A DNA stretch of 64,000 bases from Lysobacter soli (lineage in GTDB: Bacteria > Pseudomonadota > Gammaproteobacteria > Xanthomonadales > Xanthomonadaceae): the NCBI RefSeq assembly GCF_003382285.1, contig NZ_QTJR01000001.1, forward strand, positions 310,001 to 374,000. The letters are read 5' to 3'. Made by a program: the position numbers and the translations under genes. Below, piece after piece: positions 1 through 10,237 of the stretch. Positions within the stretch are counted from its first letter, which is position 1; the number at the start of each line of letters is the position of its first letter. The notes beneath the pieces are model-generated. The model saw nothing but the letters and a program-made list of their open reading frames with translations. It had not been told where the DNA came from and did no database searches.

Positions 1-1154
1 CGGCGCGCGATCTCACCCGCAAGCCCGAGCAGCATCACTTCGTCGAGACAGCCTTCGGCCGTGCACGCCTGCGGATCGCGCGCATGTTCGAACGACTCGA
101 ACGACAGGCCTTCGCACACGCCCTTGCAACCGGTCTGGTTGTCGCGCCACAGCACGCTGATGCCCGCGTGGTCGAGCACGTTCAGCAGCGACTGCGTGTG
201 CGCAATGCGGTCCTCGTCGTAATGCGCGCGACCGAACGGCGAGAACATGCACGGCACCGAGACTTCCGTCGCCGAACCGCAGGAGGTCATGTCGGTGAAG
301 TTGATCGGCCCGATATCACGCAGCTGCGGCGTGGTCTGGCGTGCGTATCCGTTGAGTCCCCAGTTCTGCGCGCGCACGGTTTCGCCCACGACGATGACGA
401 GCAGGCGCGGTTTGGCGCTCGGATCGCGACCGACGACGTGCGCGTTCACGCCGATGGGCGTCTTCGGCCGATGCTGCGCGCCATCGTGCTGCGCCACGCG
501 CACGAGCGAGACGATGTAATTGCCCGGCGTGATGAGGTGCCGGATTTCCTTGTGGTTGCGCATCAGCGCGGACAGGTCCTGGAACGAGGCCATCATCGCG
601 CCGCCCGCCACGAGCAGCGACAGCGCGATGGCGCCCAGCCGAACAAGCACCGCACGGCCCATCGGGCGCTTCTTCAGGCGAACGCGCCACACCATCAGCG
701 TGGGCAGCACGCCCAGCGACAAGAACGCCGGCAGCATGCCGACCGACAGCAGTTCGCCAGACTCCTTGCCATCGGTGTGCAGGATGTTGCGCAGCATGTC
801 CGCGTCGAGATAGACCGTGTAGCGGCTCATGAAGTGCGCGGCCATGGCGGTGACGGGGATCAGCACCGTGAGCACGGGACGCACCGTCCAGCGATTGAGC
901 ACCAGGCACAGCAGCAGCATGTTGAGCGCGCCGATCATCAGGACTAGGCTGAGTGCGACGCCCCATCCCGACGCGCCCTCGAACGCGCGCGTGCCGCCGA
1001 CGGCGCGGAAGAAGGCAGCGTTGCAGAACACGGTGAAGAAGACGGCGACGTAGAACGCGAGGCGTTCGACCGTCATTTCGGGGCGGATCGCGAGGAGCTG
1101 GCGGAACCGGCGCTGCGCTTCGTCGAACGGGCGACGCGAAACGATCGAGCTCAT
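1..1154 (-). CDS. eptA: lipid A phosphoethanolamine transferase, EptA family (3' end outside window)
   Basis: An inner-membrane enzyme that moves phosphoethanolamine from phosphatidylethanolamine to lipid A, lowering surface charge and cationic-peptide binding (family knowledge). About 384 N-terminal residues are visible. Hydrophobic segments fill roughly the first 200 residues. They are followed by the periplasmic alkaline-phosphatase-fold domain with VVGETVRAQNW, whose Thr259 is the expected nucleophile, and SCGSATEVSVPCMFS, close to the family signature. Cysteine pairs such as TGCKGVC suggest the usual disulfides. The ATG overlaps the stop of the upstream PAP2 gene as ATGA, implying translational coupling. 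The C-terminal zinc-binding part lies beyond base 1. Confidence 0.93.
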   Translation of the reverse strand, partial: MSSIVSRRPFDEAQRRFRQLLAIRPEMTVERLAFYVAVFFTVFCNAAFFRAVGGTRAFEGASGWGVALSLVLMIGALNMLLLCLVLNRWTVRPVLTVLIPVTAMAAHFMSRYTVYLDADMLRNILHTDGKESGELLSVGMLPAFLSLGVLPTLMVWRVRLKKRPMGRAVLVRLGAIALSLLVAGGAMMASFQDLSALMRNHKEIRHLITPGNYIVSLVRVAQHDGAQHRPKTPIGVNAHVVGRDPSAKPRLLVIVVGETVRAQNWGLNGYARQTTPQLRDIGPINFTDMTSCGSATEVSVPCMFSPFGRAHYDEDRIAHTQSLLNVLDHAGISVLWRDNQTGCKGVCEGLSFESFEHARDPQACTAEGCLDEVMLLGLAGEIAR

Positions 1155-1927
1155 GCCTGCGTTCCCTGCGCGCGCGTGCCCGCTGCGAGCCGGCGCGAAC
1201 GCACCATGGCCGGCCGGAACACCTGCCACGTCGCCACGGCGACGGTCCAGCAGATCGCCGCCGAGGCGAGGTCGTGCGAGGCGAAATGCGCGCCGCGCAA
1301 TTGCTGCGCGATGCCGAAGAGCAGGCCCAGGCCAATGCCGGTGGTCAACCCCGCCCATCGCCAGCGCGGTCGCACCGCGCCGAGGAAGAAATACAGCGAC
1401 AGCCACGCGTAGCCACCGCCCGCGTGCCCGGCGGGGAAACACGCACCGCGCTGCAGGCCCAGCGGTCGCACGTCCCACAGGCCGACGAAGGGCCGCAGCC
1501 CGCCGTAACGCGTGAGGTCCCACGGGCAGTCCATGTTCGACCAGGACTTCACCCACGCCACGCACAGCACCGAAAGCGCGACGGCGACGGCGAGGTACGC
1601 CAGTGGCGCGCGAAGCGGCGCCCACTCGACCCGACGTCGCGCGACGAGCCACGCCACCACCACGCCGATCCACAGCGCGATGCCCGCGTAGCGCCCGAAC
1701 CGGTGGATGAGCGTCTGCGTCACGAACGCGTCGCGCAGCGCCCACTCGCCACCCTGCAACGCGTAGAGGCGATCGGCCAGCCACTGGTCGCCACCGGACC
1801 AGCGCATCGCCAGCAGCGCCAGTGCGAAGCCCAGCAGCGGCAGCAGCACGTGCGTGATCGCGAAGCGCACGCCGCCGTGCGGCAGGACGTCCATCGGAAG
1901 GTTCTGGATTCGGGGACGTGCGTGCAT
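1151..1927 (-). CDS. PAP2 family membrane phosphatase
   Basis: A multi-pass type 2 phosphatidic-acid-phosphatase-fold protein of about 258 residues. Motifs in order are K-S-W-S-N-M-D-C-P-W-D (first block), CFPAGHAGGGY (PSGH-like, catalytic His) and HFASHDLAS (the SR-x-H-x-D block). The CPWDLTRYGG stretch is typical of the version found beside eptA. It probably dephosphorylates lipid A or undecaprenyl/phosphatidyl phosphates; the substrate cannot be read from sequence. Start chosen at the ATG at 1927; an ATG at 1894, closer to the first membrane helix, is equally possible because neither has a clear Shine-Dalgarno. It overlaps eptA by 4 nt and is divergent from the two-component system at 2170. 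Confidence 0.85.
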   Translation of the reverse strand: MHARPRIQNLPMDVLPHGGVRFAITHVLLPLLGFALALLAMRWSGGDQWLADRLYALQGGEWALRDAFVTQTLIHRFGRYAGIALWIGVVVAWLVARRRVEWAPLRAPLAYLAVAVALSVLCVAWVKSWSNMDCPWDLTRYGGLRPFVGLWDVRPLGLQRGACFPAGHAGGGYAWLSLYFFLGAVRPRWRWAGLTTGIGLGLLFGIAQQLRGAHFASHDLASAAICWTVAVATWQVFRPAMVRSRRLAAGTRAQGTQA

Positions 1928-2169
1928 CGGGATGACGGACGTGGAGGTCGCACTGCGCATGACGGAGCGGAAGGCATTCGGTGATCGGAACGCTGCGCAT
2001 GCTCGCGACGCGGGTGTCGGAATGCGGTCGGATCGGCGCCCTCCACGCAATGGCGTTCATCGGGCATTTCGCCGAGGCGATCCGGCCGCAATTCCGACGG
2101 CATTCCGATGCCGGCAGGCGCACAATGGGCACAGGCGCGTGCGCGCCGCCAGAAGAGGCAGAGACCGCC

Positions 2170-2874
2170 ATGCGCGTGCTGGTCGTCGAGGACAACCACA
2201 ACCTGGTCGCCAACCTGTTCGAATATTTCGACGCGCGCGGCTACACGCTGGACGCCGCGCCCGACGGACCGACCGGCCTGCATCTGGCGATCACGACGGA
2301 GTTCGACGCCATCGTTCTCGACTGGATGTTGCCCCGCATGGACGGCCGCGAAGTGCTCAGCCGGCTGCGCGATGCCGGCCGCGACACGCCCGTGCTGATG
2401 CTCACCGCGCGCGATGAACTGCCCGACAAGATCGCCGGGTTTCGCGCCGGGGCCGACGATTACCTCACCAAACCCTTCCACCTGCCCGAACTGGAAGTGC
2501 GGCTCGAAGCGCTGGTCGCCCGCGCACGCGGCCGCGGCCGCCACAAAGTGCTGCAGGTGGGCGACCTCAAGCTCGACATGGGCACGCTGGAAGCCACGCG
2601 TGCGGGCCATGCGCTGCACCTATACCCCGCCTGCCGCAAGCTGCTCGAAGTGCTGATGCAGGCCAGCCCCGCCGCCGTCACGCGCGACCGCCTGGAACAT
2701 GCGCTGTGGGGCGATGATCCGCCCGATGGCGACATGCTCCGTTCGCACATCTACGAATTGCGCCGCAGCGTGGATGGGCCATTCGCGACGAAGCTGATCC
2801 AGACGCTTCCGCGCGTGGGCTATCGCATCGTCGCAGGCGATGTCGCAACGATCGCGAGCGAGGCCATCGAGTGA
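2170..2874 (+). CDS. OmpR/PhoB-family response regulator
   Basis: A 234-residue regulator. The receiver domain spans residues 1-115 with the acidic pocket E7/D8, phospho-acceptor D51 in VLDWMLP, T79 and K101 in YLTKPF. A C-terminal winged-helix domain ends in YELRRSVDG and PRVGYRIV. The ATG at 2170 fits a GAGG about 12 nt upstream; the longer in-frame extension has no homology-like content. The stop overlaps the GTG of the kinase gene (GTGA). Its position divergent from PAP2-eptA suggests control of lipid A modification, as PmrA or ColR does in related bacteria. That role is inference from position. Confidence 0.92.
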   Translation: MRVLVVEDNHNLVANLFEYFDARGYTLDAAPDGPTGLHLAITTEFDAIVLDWMLPRMDGREVLSRLRDAGRDTPVLMLTARDELPDKIAGFRAGADDYLTKPFHLPELEVRLEALVARARGRGRHKVLQVGDLKLDMGTLEATRAGHALHLYPACRKLLEVLMQASPAAVTRDRLEHALWGDDPPDGDMLRSHIYELRRSVDGPFATKLIQTLPRVGYRIVAGDVATIASEAIE

Positions 2875-4142
2875 GCGCCAAGCGTTCCGGACTTCGTCGG
2901 CGCATCCTGCTCGGTCTGCTCGGCTACGTCGTGGTGCTGACCATCGCCGTGGTCATGCACGGCTTCATCGTGAACGAGCATGCCGAAAGCCTCGTGTGGC
3001 AGACGCTGCTCGATTCGGAAATGGATCACCTGCTCGAACTTCACGAGCGCGATCCCACCTTCCCCTGGACGAACACCGAAAGCCTCGCGTTCTACGATGG
3101 CCACCTTCCGGAAGACATGCCGCCGCCGCTGCGCGGCGTTCCGCCGGGCGTCTACGACGAGATCATGATCGACGGCGTGGAGCGCGTCGCCCTGGTGCGC
3201 GAAGTCGATGGCCGCCCGCTCGCGCTCGCTTTGGATATCACCGACCTGGAAGAACGCGAGTTCGACATGGGCCTGACGGTGATCGGCTCGGCGGTCACGC
3301 TGGTCGGGCTGCTGTGCATCGCGATCGCGTGGAGCGTCAACCGGCTCGTTAAACCGCTTCGCGACATGGCCCAGTCGATCGCGGCACTTCGGCCCGACCA
3401 GGCGGGCCAGCGCATCGAGACGCCCGACACGGCCAGTGCCGAACTGGTGGTCATCGCCGATGCGCTCAACGATTACCTGCAGCGCAACGACCGCTTCGTG
3501 GAGCGGGAACGCGTGTTCATCGACAGCGCGAGCCACGAACTGCGAACACCTGTGGCGGTAATCGCGGGCGCCAGCGAGATCGCGCTGCAGCAGCCGCATC
3601 TGCCCGAACCTGCGCGCGGGCAACTGTTGCGCATCCAGCGCACCGCGCGCGGCGTGGAAGAACTCGTGTCGTTGCTTCTCGTGCTGGCGAAAGACCCGGC
3701 GCGGCTGGCCCGCTCCAGCGACCACGTTGCGCTCGACGAGCTGATTCCGGGCATCGTCGAGGATCATCGCCATCTCACGCGCGACAAGGACCTGCAGCTC
3801 GACATCGTCGGGCTGAGGCCGTGCGAGATCGTCGCGCCGCTGCCCATCGTCCAGGTCGCCATCGGCAACCTCCTGCGCAATGCGATCGAGCACAGCGATC
3901 GCGGGCGCATCACGATCCGGCTTGAAGCACCGGCTACGGTGATCATCGAAGATCCCGGCCACGGCATGACGCCGGAAGAGATCGCGCAGATCTACGCGCG
4001 CGTCGCCCGCGGTGGCGGACGCGATGGCGGCGGCATCGGGCTCGATCTCATCTCGCGGCTGTGCGAACACCTGGGATGGCGACTGGACTTCGCGTCCGAC
4101 GAAGGCCGCGGAACCACGACCACGCTGCGCATGGCGAGCTGA
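2871..4142 (+). CDS. sensor histidine kinase partner of the adjacent response regulator
   Basis: A 423-residue inner-membrane kinase with a GTG start overlapping the regulator stop. Helices lie at about 11-32 and 134-154 and flank a short periplasmic sensor of about 100 residues. A HAMP region follows, then the dimerisation box SASHELRTP with phospho-His222. The ATP-binding domain has the N box GNLLRNAIEHS, a G1 box EDPGHGM and a G2 box GGGIGLDL. The small periplasmic domain resembles the PmrB/ColS class in size, but no ligand site can be assigned from sequence. It probably phosphorylates D51 of the upstream regulator. Confidence 0.92.
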   Translation: MSAKRSGLRRRILLGLLGYVVVLTIAVVMHGFIVNEHAESLVWQTLLDSEMDHLLELHERDPTFPWTNTESLAFYDGHLPEDMPPPLRGVPPGVYDEIMIDGVERVALVREVDGRPLALALDITDLEEREFDMGLTVIGSAVTLVGLLCIAIAWSVNRLVKPLRDMAQSIAALRPDQAGQRIETPDTASAELVVIADALNDYLQRNDRFVERERVFIDSASHELRTPVAVIAGASEIALQQPHLPEPARGQLLRIQRTARGVEELVSLLLVLAKDPARLARSSDHVALDELIPGIVEDHRHLTRDKDLQLDIVGLRPCEIVAPLPIVQVAIGNLLRNAIEHSDRGRITIRLEAPATVIIEDPGHGMTPEEIAQIYARVARGGGRDGGGIGLDLISRLCEHLGWRLDFASDEGRGTTTTLRMAS

Positions 4143-4209
4143 GTCGCGCGCCTTGTCGCACGCAGCCGGGCTGCGTAGGCTCGGCGTTCGCCATCGGAAC
4201 CGCCACGAC

Positions 4210-4626
4210 ATGCACTCGGGCTGGAAGATCGCCGCACTCCTTGCGCTCGCCGCCTTCGCGCTGGGCTCGCTCGTCGTCGGCGCGCCGTATCTCGAAACAG
4301 CGCTCCCGGGCGGCCTGCCGCTCGGTAATGCGCTGGCCGCGTTCGGGCTGTGCGCGATCGCGGCATGTGGTGCGTCGATCGCGCGTCGAGGCCTGGTGCG
4401 CAGGCTTTCGCTCCTCGCGCTGCTGGTGGCGATGGCGTGGCTGCCGGTGTCGGTTGCGATGGCCGGCAACCTCGCGCTGGTGTTTTCCGGCGCGCGCGGC
4501 GATGCATGGATCGCGTGGAGCGCGGGCGTGGCGATCGCAACGGTCGCGTCGCTGGCGCTCGCGGTTCTGCAGCGGCTCGTGCTCGTCGTGTGGCCGCACG
4601 TTGGCGTTTCGCAGCGGGAACGGTGA
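4210..4626 (+). CDS. small four-helix membrane protein, unknown function
   Basis: A 138-residue hydrophobic protein with about four predicted transmembrane stretches: an N-terminal helix, then segments starting at LGNALAAFG, LSLLALLVAMAW and WSAGVAIATVASLA. I do not recognise a family. The ATG at 4210 is the first sensible start after the kinase stop at 4142. Codon use looks like the neighbours, with GC at third positions. It may be the last gene of the two-component operon, since only 67 nt separate it from the kinase, but nothing in the protein shows a role. Confidence 0.6.
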   Translation: MHSGWKIAALLALAAFALGSLVVGAPYLETALPGGLPLGNALAAFGLCAIAACGASIARRGLVRRLSLLALLVAMAWLPVSVAMAGNLALVFSGARGDAWIAWSAGVAIATVASLALAVLQRLVLVVWPHVGVSQRER

Positions 4627-4660
4627 GTCGCGGGCGCGTCCCCGGATAACCCAGTCGGCC

Positions 4661-4687
4661 TGTCACAGCGCATGCCTCTCGTCCGTC
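4661..4687 (+). promoter_or_regulatory. ECF41-type promoter for the CMD-domain gene
   Basis: The -35-like element TGTCACA (4661-4667) is followed by exactly 16 nt and then CGTC (4684-4687). This equals the consensus I recall for ECF41 sigma factors. It lies 48 nt before the ATG at 4736, and an ECF41 sigma gene is encoded just downstream on the opposite strand. Confidence 0.8.
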
Positions 4688-4735
4688 CTTGTACATGAAG
4701 CGGCCACCGCGGCCGCCAACATGAGAGACGACGAC

Positions 4736-5185
4736 ATGAACGCTGCCACCGAACTCGATTACACCGCCCTCGCGCCCAGCGCCTTCCAGCACCTGCTCCA
4801 GCTCAGCACCGGGCTGCACAAGGGCCCGCTCGGCGCGAAGCTGGTCGAATGGGTGTCGCTGCGCGTCTCGCAGATCAACGGCTGCGTGTTCTGCCTGGAC
4901 ATGCATTCGACGATGCTGCGCAAGGCCGGCGAAAGCCAGCGCAAGCTCGATACCCTCGCCGCCTGGCGCGAAAGCCCGCTGTTCGACGCCCGCGAGCGCG
5001 CGGCGCTGGCGTGGACCGAAACGCTCAACGCCCTCGGCGCGGCACAGGTGCCGCACGATGCGCTGGAGCAGGTCCGCGAGCAGTTCGACGAGCGCGAAGT
5101 GGCCGAGCTGACCTTCGCGGTCGCGGCGATCCGCGCCTGGAACGTGCTCAACATCGGCCTGCGCAAGCCGCTGCCGGAAGCGTGA
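4736..5185 (+). CDS. carboxymuconolactone decarboxylase/AhpD-like protein (ECF41 target)
   Basis: A 149-residue AhpD-fold protein with the redox motif C50-V-F-C53-L-D-M-H57, as in alkylhydroperoxidase D and CMD-domain peroxidases. A second in-frame ATG at 4721 exists, but the one at 4736 has a GAGAGACG ribosome-binding site in front. The gene is preceded by an ECF41-type promoter and faces an ECF41 sigma gene. ECF41 loci typically carry a COE gene (carboxymuconolactone decarboxylase, oxidoreductase or epimerase), and this is the CMD type. The substrate is unknown; peroxide detoxification is the usual guess for CxxC-H members. Confidence 0.88.
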   Translation: MNAATELDYTALAPSAFQHLLQLSTGLHKGPLGAKLVEWVSLRVSQINGCVFCLDMHSTMLRKAGESQRKLDTLAAWRESPLFDARERAALAWTETLNALGAAQVPHDALEQVREQFDEREVAELTFAVAAIRAWNVLNIGLRKPLPEA

Positions 5186-5202
5186 AGCGTCACAGCTCCG
5201 CG

Positions 5203-5230
5203 GAACCTCTCCCGTTCCCGGGAGAGGTTC
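5203..5230. terminator. hairpin between convergent genes
   Basis: A 12-bp perfect inverted repeat (GAACCTCTCCCG and its complement) with a 4-nt loop sits between the convergent CMD and sigma-factor genes. The stem sequence belongs to the dispersed CCTCTCCC repeat family also seen at 37456, 44594 and 48594. No U-tract is visible on either strand, so its role as a two-way terminator is inferred from position. Confidence 0.55.
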
Positions 5231-5242
5231 GCTCGCGCGATC

Positions 5243-6115
5243 TCAGGCCATCAGGCCGCGCAGCTTGTCGGGATTGAGCACCGACAACACCTGCACGATG
5301 CGGCCGTTCTCGTCGATGCCGATCGTGCTGATCGAATGCAGCTTTCCTTCGTGGAAGCGCAACAGCGCGGGCTCGCCGTTGACGTGGCCGATGCGGACTT
5401 CCTTTGCACCAGTCGTGCGGCGCGCAACGGCCCAGTAGAGGTCGGCGATGCGCCGTGCGCCTTCCAGTGGACGGATCACCGCCGTGACCTTGCCGCCGCC
5501 GTCGGAGATGAGGCGTGCATCGGCCGCCAGCAACGCCATGATCGAATCGCGATCGCCGCGCTGCATCGCGTGCATGAAGCGCTCCAGCAGGCGACGGTGC
5601 GTGTCGGGCTCGACGGCGAATCGCGGGCGATCGCGCTGCACGCGTGTGCGGGCGCGGCTCACCATCTGGCGGCAGTTGGCTTCGGTATGGCCCAGCAGTT
5701 CGGCGATCTGCGCGTAGTCGTAATCGAAGACGTCCTTCAGCAGGAACGCAGCACGCTCTTCGGGCCCGAGCTTTTCCAGCACCGCGAGGAACGCCAGCGA
5801 CACCTGCCCCGCCACGTCCGCCTGCTGCTCGGGGCCGGGCGAATCGTCGACGGTCAGCGGCTCCGGCAGCCACGGGCCTGGATACACCTCGCGCTCGTTG
5901 CGCGCCAGGCGCAGGCGATCGATGCCAAGGCGCGTGGTGGTGGTCACCAGCCAGCCTTCCAGGTCGCGGATCGTCGCGCGATCGGCCTGGTGCCAGCGCA
6001 ACCAGGCGTCCTGCACGACCTCCTCGGCGTCGCTGCGACTTCCGAGCAATCGATAGGCCAGCGCCATCAGGCGCGGACGATGGGTTTCGAAATCGCTGTT
6101 CACTGCGGTGCACAT
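5243..6115 (-). CDS. ECF41-family RNA polymerase sigma factor with SnoaL-like C-terminal domain
   Basis: A 290-residue sigma factor. Sigma-2 lies at residues 8-75 (ALAYRLLGSRSDAEEVVQD), the linker carries the WLPEP motif at 82-86, and sigma-4 lies at about 110-160. A C-terminal SnoaL-like extension contains DGGGK (205-209) and ends with NPDKL (281-285). These three motifs define ECF41, in which the C-terminal domain modulates activity instead of an anti-sigma factor. The ATG at 6115 has an ECF41-type promoter 31 nt upstream, so it probably activates its own transcription as well as that of the convergent CMD gene. The inducing signal is unknown. Confidence 0.93.
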   Translation of the reverse strand: MCTAVNSDFETHRPRLMALAYRLLGSRSDAEEVVQDAWLRWHQADRATIRDLEGWLVTTTTRLGIDRLRLARNEREVYPGPWLPEPLTVDDSPGPEQQADVAGQVSLAFLAVLEKLGPEERAAFLLKDVFDYDYAQIAELLGHTEANCRQMVSRARTRVQRDRPRFAVEPDTHRRLLERFMHAMQRGDRDSIMALLAADARLISDGGGKVTAVIRPLEGARRIADLYWAVARRTTGAKEVRIGHVNGEPALLRFHEGKLHSISTIGIDENGRIVQVLSVLNPDKLRGLMA

Positions 6116-6145
6116 GGGAAGGTCTCGAACGGTGCCTGCTCCCAG

Positions 6146-6172
6146 GACGGGCGGGCAGGCAGGTTCGTGACA
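6146..6172 (-). promoter_or_regulatory. ECF41-type autoregulatory promoter
   Basis: Read on the minus strand, TGTCACG (6172-6166) is followed by 16 nt and CGTC (6149-6146). It differs from the promoter at 4661 only in the seventh base of the first element. It lies between the stop of the upstream DUF5671 gene and the sigma-factor ATG at 6115. Confidence 0.78.
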
Positions 6173-6180
6173 CTTCGGGT

Positions 6181-7257
6181 TCAGTCGTCCTTCTGTTCGG
6201 GAACGGTGAGCACGAAGCAGTGGCGGCCACGTGGATGGCGCCACTGGCGTTCCGCGTACACGGCGGCGTCCGCGATGGCGGCGCTGTCGGTCACGAAGGT
6301 CGCGCACAGCTGGTATCGACGCGCATTGACGACCTGGTAGTCGTACGGCTGCGCATCGAACGGGTCCGCCAGGTTCACCCGCGCGCCGGGCTGCTGCGAC
6401 AGCTCGAACAGCGTCGAGGGCAGCTCGCCCGTCCTGCGGGTCCAGCCCTCGATTTCCGCTTTCAGCGCGGTGAGGTCCTCGATGCGCCGCTGGTCCTGCC
6501 GCGCCTGGCGGGCTTCCATCGGCGTGCGCATCACGAAGAACGCCGCCACCAGCGCCGCCAGCACCGCGACGCCCGCGCCGATCAACCAGCCCCGTCCCGA
6601 CCACATGCGGCCGGGGCCGGCGCCTTCCTCGCGTCGCAGGTCCTGCAGGTAGTAGCCGAAGACGCCCCCGGCGAGCACGCCGACCACGACCACCTTCAGC
6701 ACGAAACGCGTCGTCAGCTCGCCGCCGAGCAGGTTGAACACGAGCGTGGTGAGGTCGCCGATGAGCACCGCCGCGGCGACGAACAGGGTCAGATAGGTGA
6801 GCCAGCGCCGCACCGGCGACAGGCGCTTGATCGGATCGCGCGCGACGTCGCGTGCGACGAACCACGACACGAACGCGAACACCGGAAACGCGATGATCAG
6901 CGCCGCGCACGACCAGCGAAGCGAGCTGTCGAAGCTGCGCCACGCGTAGTTCGGGTCGGCCGCGTCGGGCCAGGCGATGTTGATCAGGTCGAACAGCAGG
7001 CTGCCCAGATGCCAGGTCGCGAAGTACAGCGACGCGAACATCACCAGGTACAGGAACGCCTCGCGCGCCGACAGCGACGCACGCGGTCGCGGAACAGGCA
7101 CGGCGAAGGGCACGTCGGCATATGCATCGATGACGCCGCGCGTCTGTTCGTCGCGCCACCCTGCGTCGGACAGCGCCTTTGCGATCGATGCCTTCGACTC
7201 CCCACGCAACAGCGCTTCGTGGACGAAACGCTCCAGTTCCTGCGATCCCGACGCCAT
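6181..7257 (-). CDS. DUF5671-type membrane protein
   Basis: A 358-residue protein. Residues 1-45 form a small soluble helical segment (ALSDAGW) like those at the start of DUF5671 proteins. They are followed by a four-helix membrane domain (about 60-200), a fifth hydrophobic stretch near 225-250 and a soluble C-terminal part of about 100 residues. The ATG at 7257 has a GGGAGGGAAC ribosome-binding site. Function is unknown. The family name is from memory of the ELERFVHEALLRG and SAREAFLYLVMF pattern. The gene ends just before the ECF41 promoter, so it is probably a separate transcription unit. Confidence 0.7.
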   Translation of the reverse strand: MASGSQELERFVHEALLRGESKASIAKALSDAGWRDEQTRGVIDAYADVPFAVPVPRPRASLSAREAFLYLVMFASLYFATWHLGSLLFDLINIAWPDAADPNYAWRSFDSSLRWSCAALIIAFPVFAFVSWFVARDVARDPIKRLSPVRRWLTYLTLFVAAAVLIGDLTTLVFNLLGGELTTRFVLKVVVVGVLAGGVFGYYLQDLRREEGAGPGRMWSGRGWLIGAGVAVLAALVAAFFVMRTPMEARQARQDQRRIEDLTALKAEIEGWTRRTGELPSTLFELSQQPGARVNLADPFDAQPYDYQVVNARRYQLCATFVTDSAAIADAAVYAERQWRHPRGRHCFVLTVPEQKDD

Positions 7258-7355
7258 GCGGTTCCCTCCCGTTGGATGCGGGCAGCCTAGCAGGCGTCGA
7301 TCCGCATCCGGAATCGCAAGCCCGGCACCGTGCCGCACCACGAAAGCCGCGCAAA

Positions 7356-7383
7356 GAAAAAGCGGGCCGAAGCCCGCTTTTTC
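7356..7383. terminator. bidirectional Rho-independent terminator after pnp
   Basis: A 12-bp perfect stem (GAAAAAGCGGGC) with the tetraloop CGAA gives an A-run on one side and a T-run on the other. It lies 39 nt after the pnp stop and ends the long minus-strand translation block; on the plus strand it could also act as a terminator. Confidence 0.9.
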
Positions 7384-7422
7384 GTACGTCCGGCGAAATC
7401 GCCGAAGGATCGAACGCCCGGC

Positions 7423-9531
<2,109 letters not shown>

Positions 9532-9718
9532 GTTGGGTTCCTATCGTTTCTGATGCGTTCCGGTCGAGGCCCCTGCCCCGCTCCGGTCGACCGCCCTGGG
9601 CGGTGCGTGTTCGGATGTGGTGTCGCGTGGATGCGCCGGGCGCGTCCGGGTGGTGCGCGGTGGAGGCCGTGTGCGCGTTGCGCGGGTCCACCGGTACTGC
9701 GATGAGGCGAGTGCACCT

Positions 9719-9753
9719 CAAAAACGAACCGCGGCGCATCGCTGCGCCGCGGT
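9719..9753 (-). terminator. Rho-independent terminator after rpsO
   Basis: On the minus strand an 11-bp perfect GC-rich stem (ACCGCGGCGCA with its complement) has a 4-nt loop and is followed by TCGTTTTT. It lies 12 nt beyond the rpsO stop. Read-through or a separate pnp promoter must supply pnp mRNA. Confidence 0.85.
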
Positions 9754-9764
9754 CGGTAGTGCGT

Positions 9765-10025
9765 TTAGCGGCGCAGACCGAGTTTCTCGATCAGGGCCTT
9801 GTAGCGCTCGTTGTCCTTGCGCTTGAGGTAGTCGAGCAGGCTGCGGCGACGGTTGACCATCTGCAGCAGGCCGCGACGGCTGTGGTGGTCCTGCTTGTGG
9901 ACCTTGAAGTGGCCGGTCAGCTGCTCGATGCGAGCGGTGAGCAGGGCGACCTGGACTTCCGGCGAGCCGGTGTCGTTGGCGCCGCGCTTGTTGTCTTCGA
10001 TGATCTTGCTGGTGTCGATGGACAT
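9765..10025 (-). CDS. rpsO: 30S ribosomal protein S15
   Basis: An 86-residue S15 that binds 16S rRNA helices 20-22 early in 30S assembly. Recognisable landmarks are [14 protein letters not shown], the [18 protein letters not shown] loop and the C-terminal [12 protein letters not shown]. The ATG at 10025 (MSIDTSK) gives the normal family length. It sits between truB and pnp, as in E. coli, and has its own terminator. Confidence 0.98.
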   Translation of the reverse strand: MSIDTSKIIEDNKRGANDTGSPEVQVALLTARIEQLTGHFKVHKQDHHSRRGLLQMVNRRRSLLDYLKRKDNERYKALIEKLGLRR

Positions 10026-10237
10026 CGGGTTGTTGCCTCGTAGATGCGTGGCCTGCAGAAAGCGAATCGACCGGAATGAACCGCGCCGACGCACCGCCTG
10101 GCCCGCCGTTTGCTGGTGGAATGTTGCGAAGGGGTACTGCTTAGGTGCTTGAAAAGCGGCGAAATTGTAACAGCAGCCCTACGCGAATGCGACCGCCGTG
10201 ATGCGGGAAGATCGGATGCGCGAATGCCGAAGCCCGT

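Noticed and set aside
4721-4736. Longer CMD protein starting MRDDDM
   Set aside because: The region between the two ATGs is the Shine-Dalgarno for the second one (GAGAGACG), so the start at 4736 is preferred.
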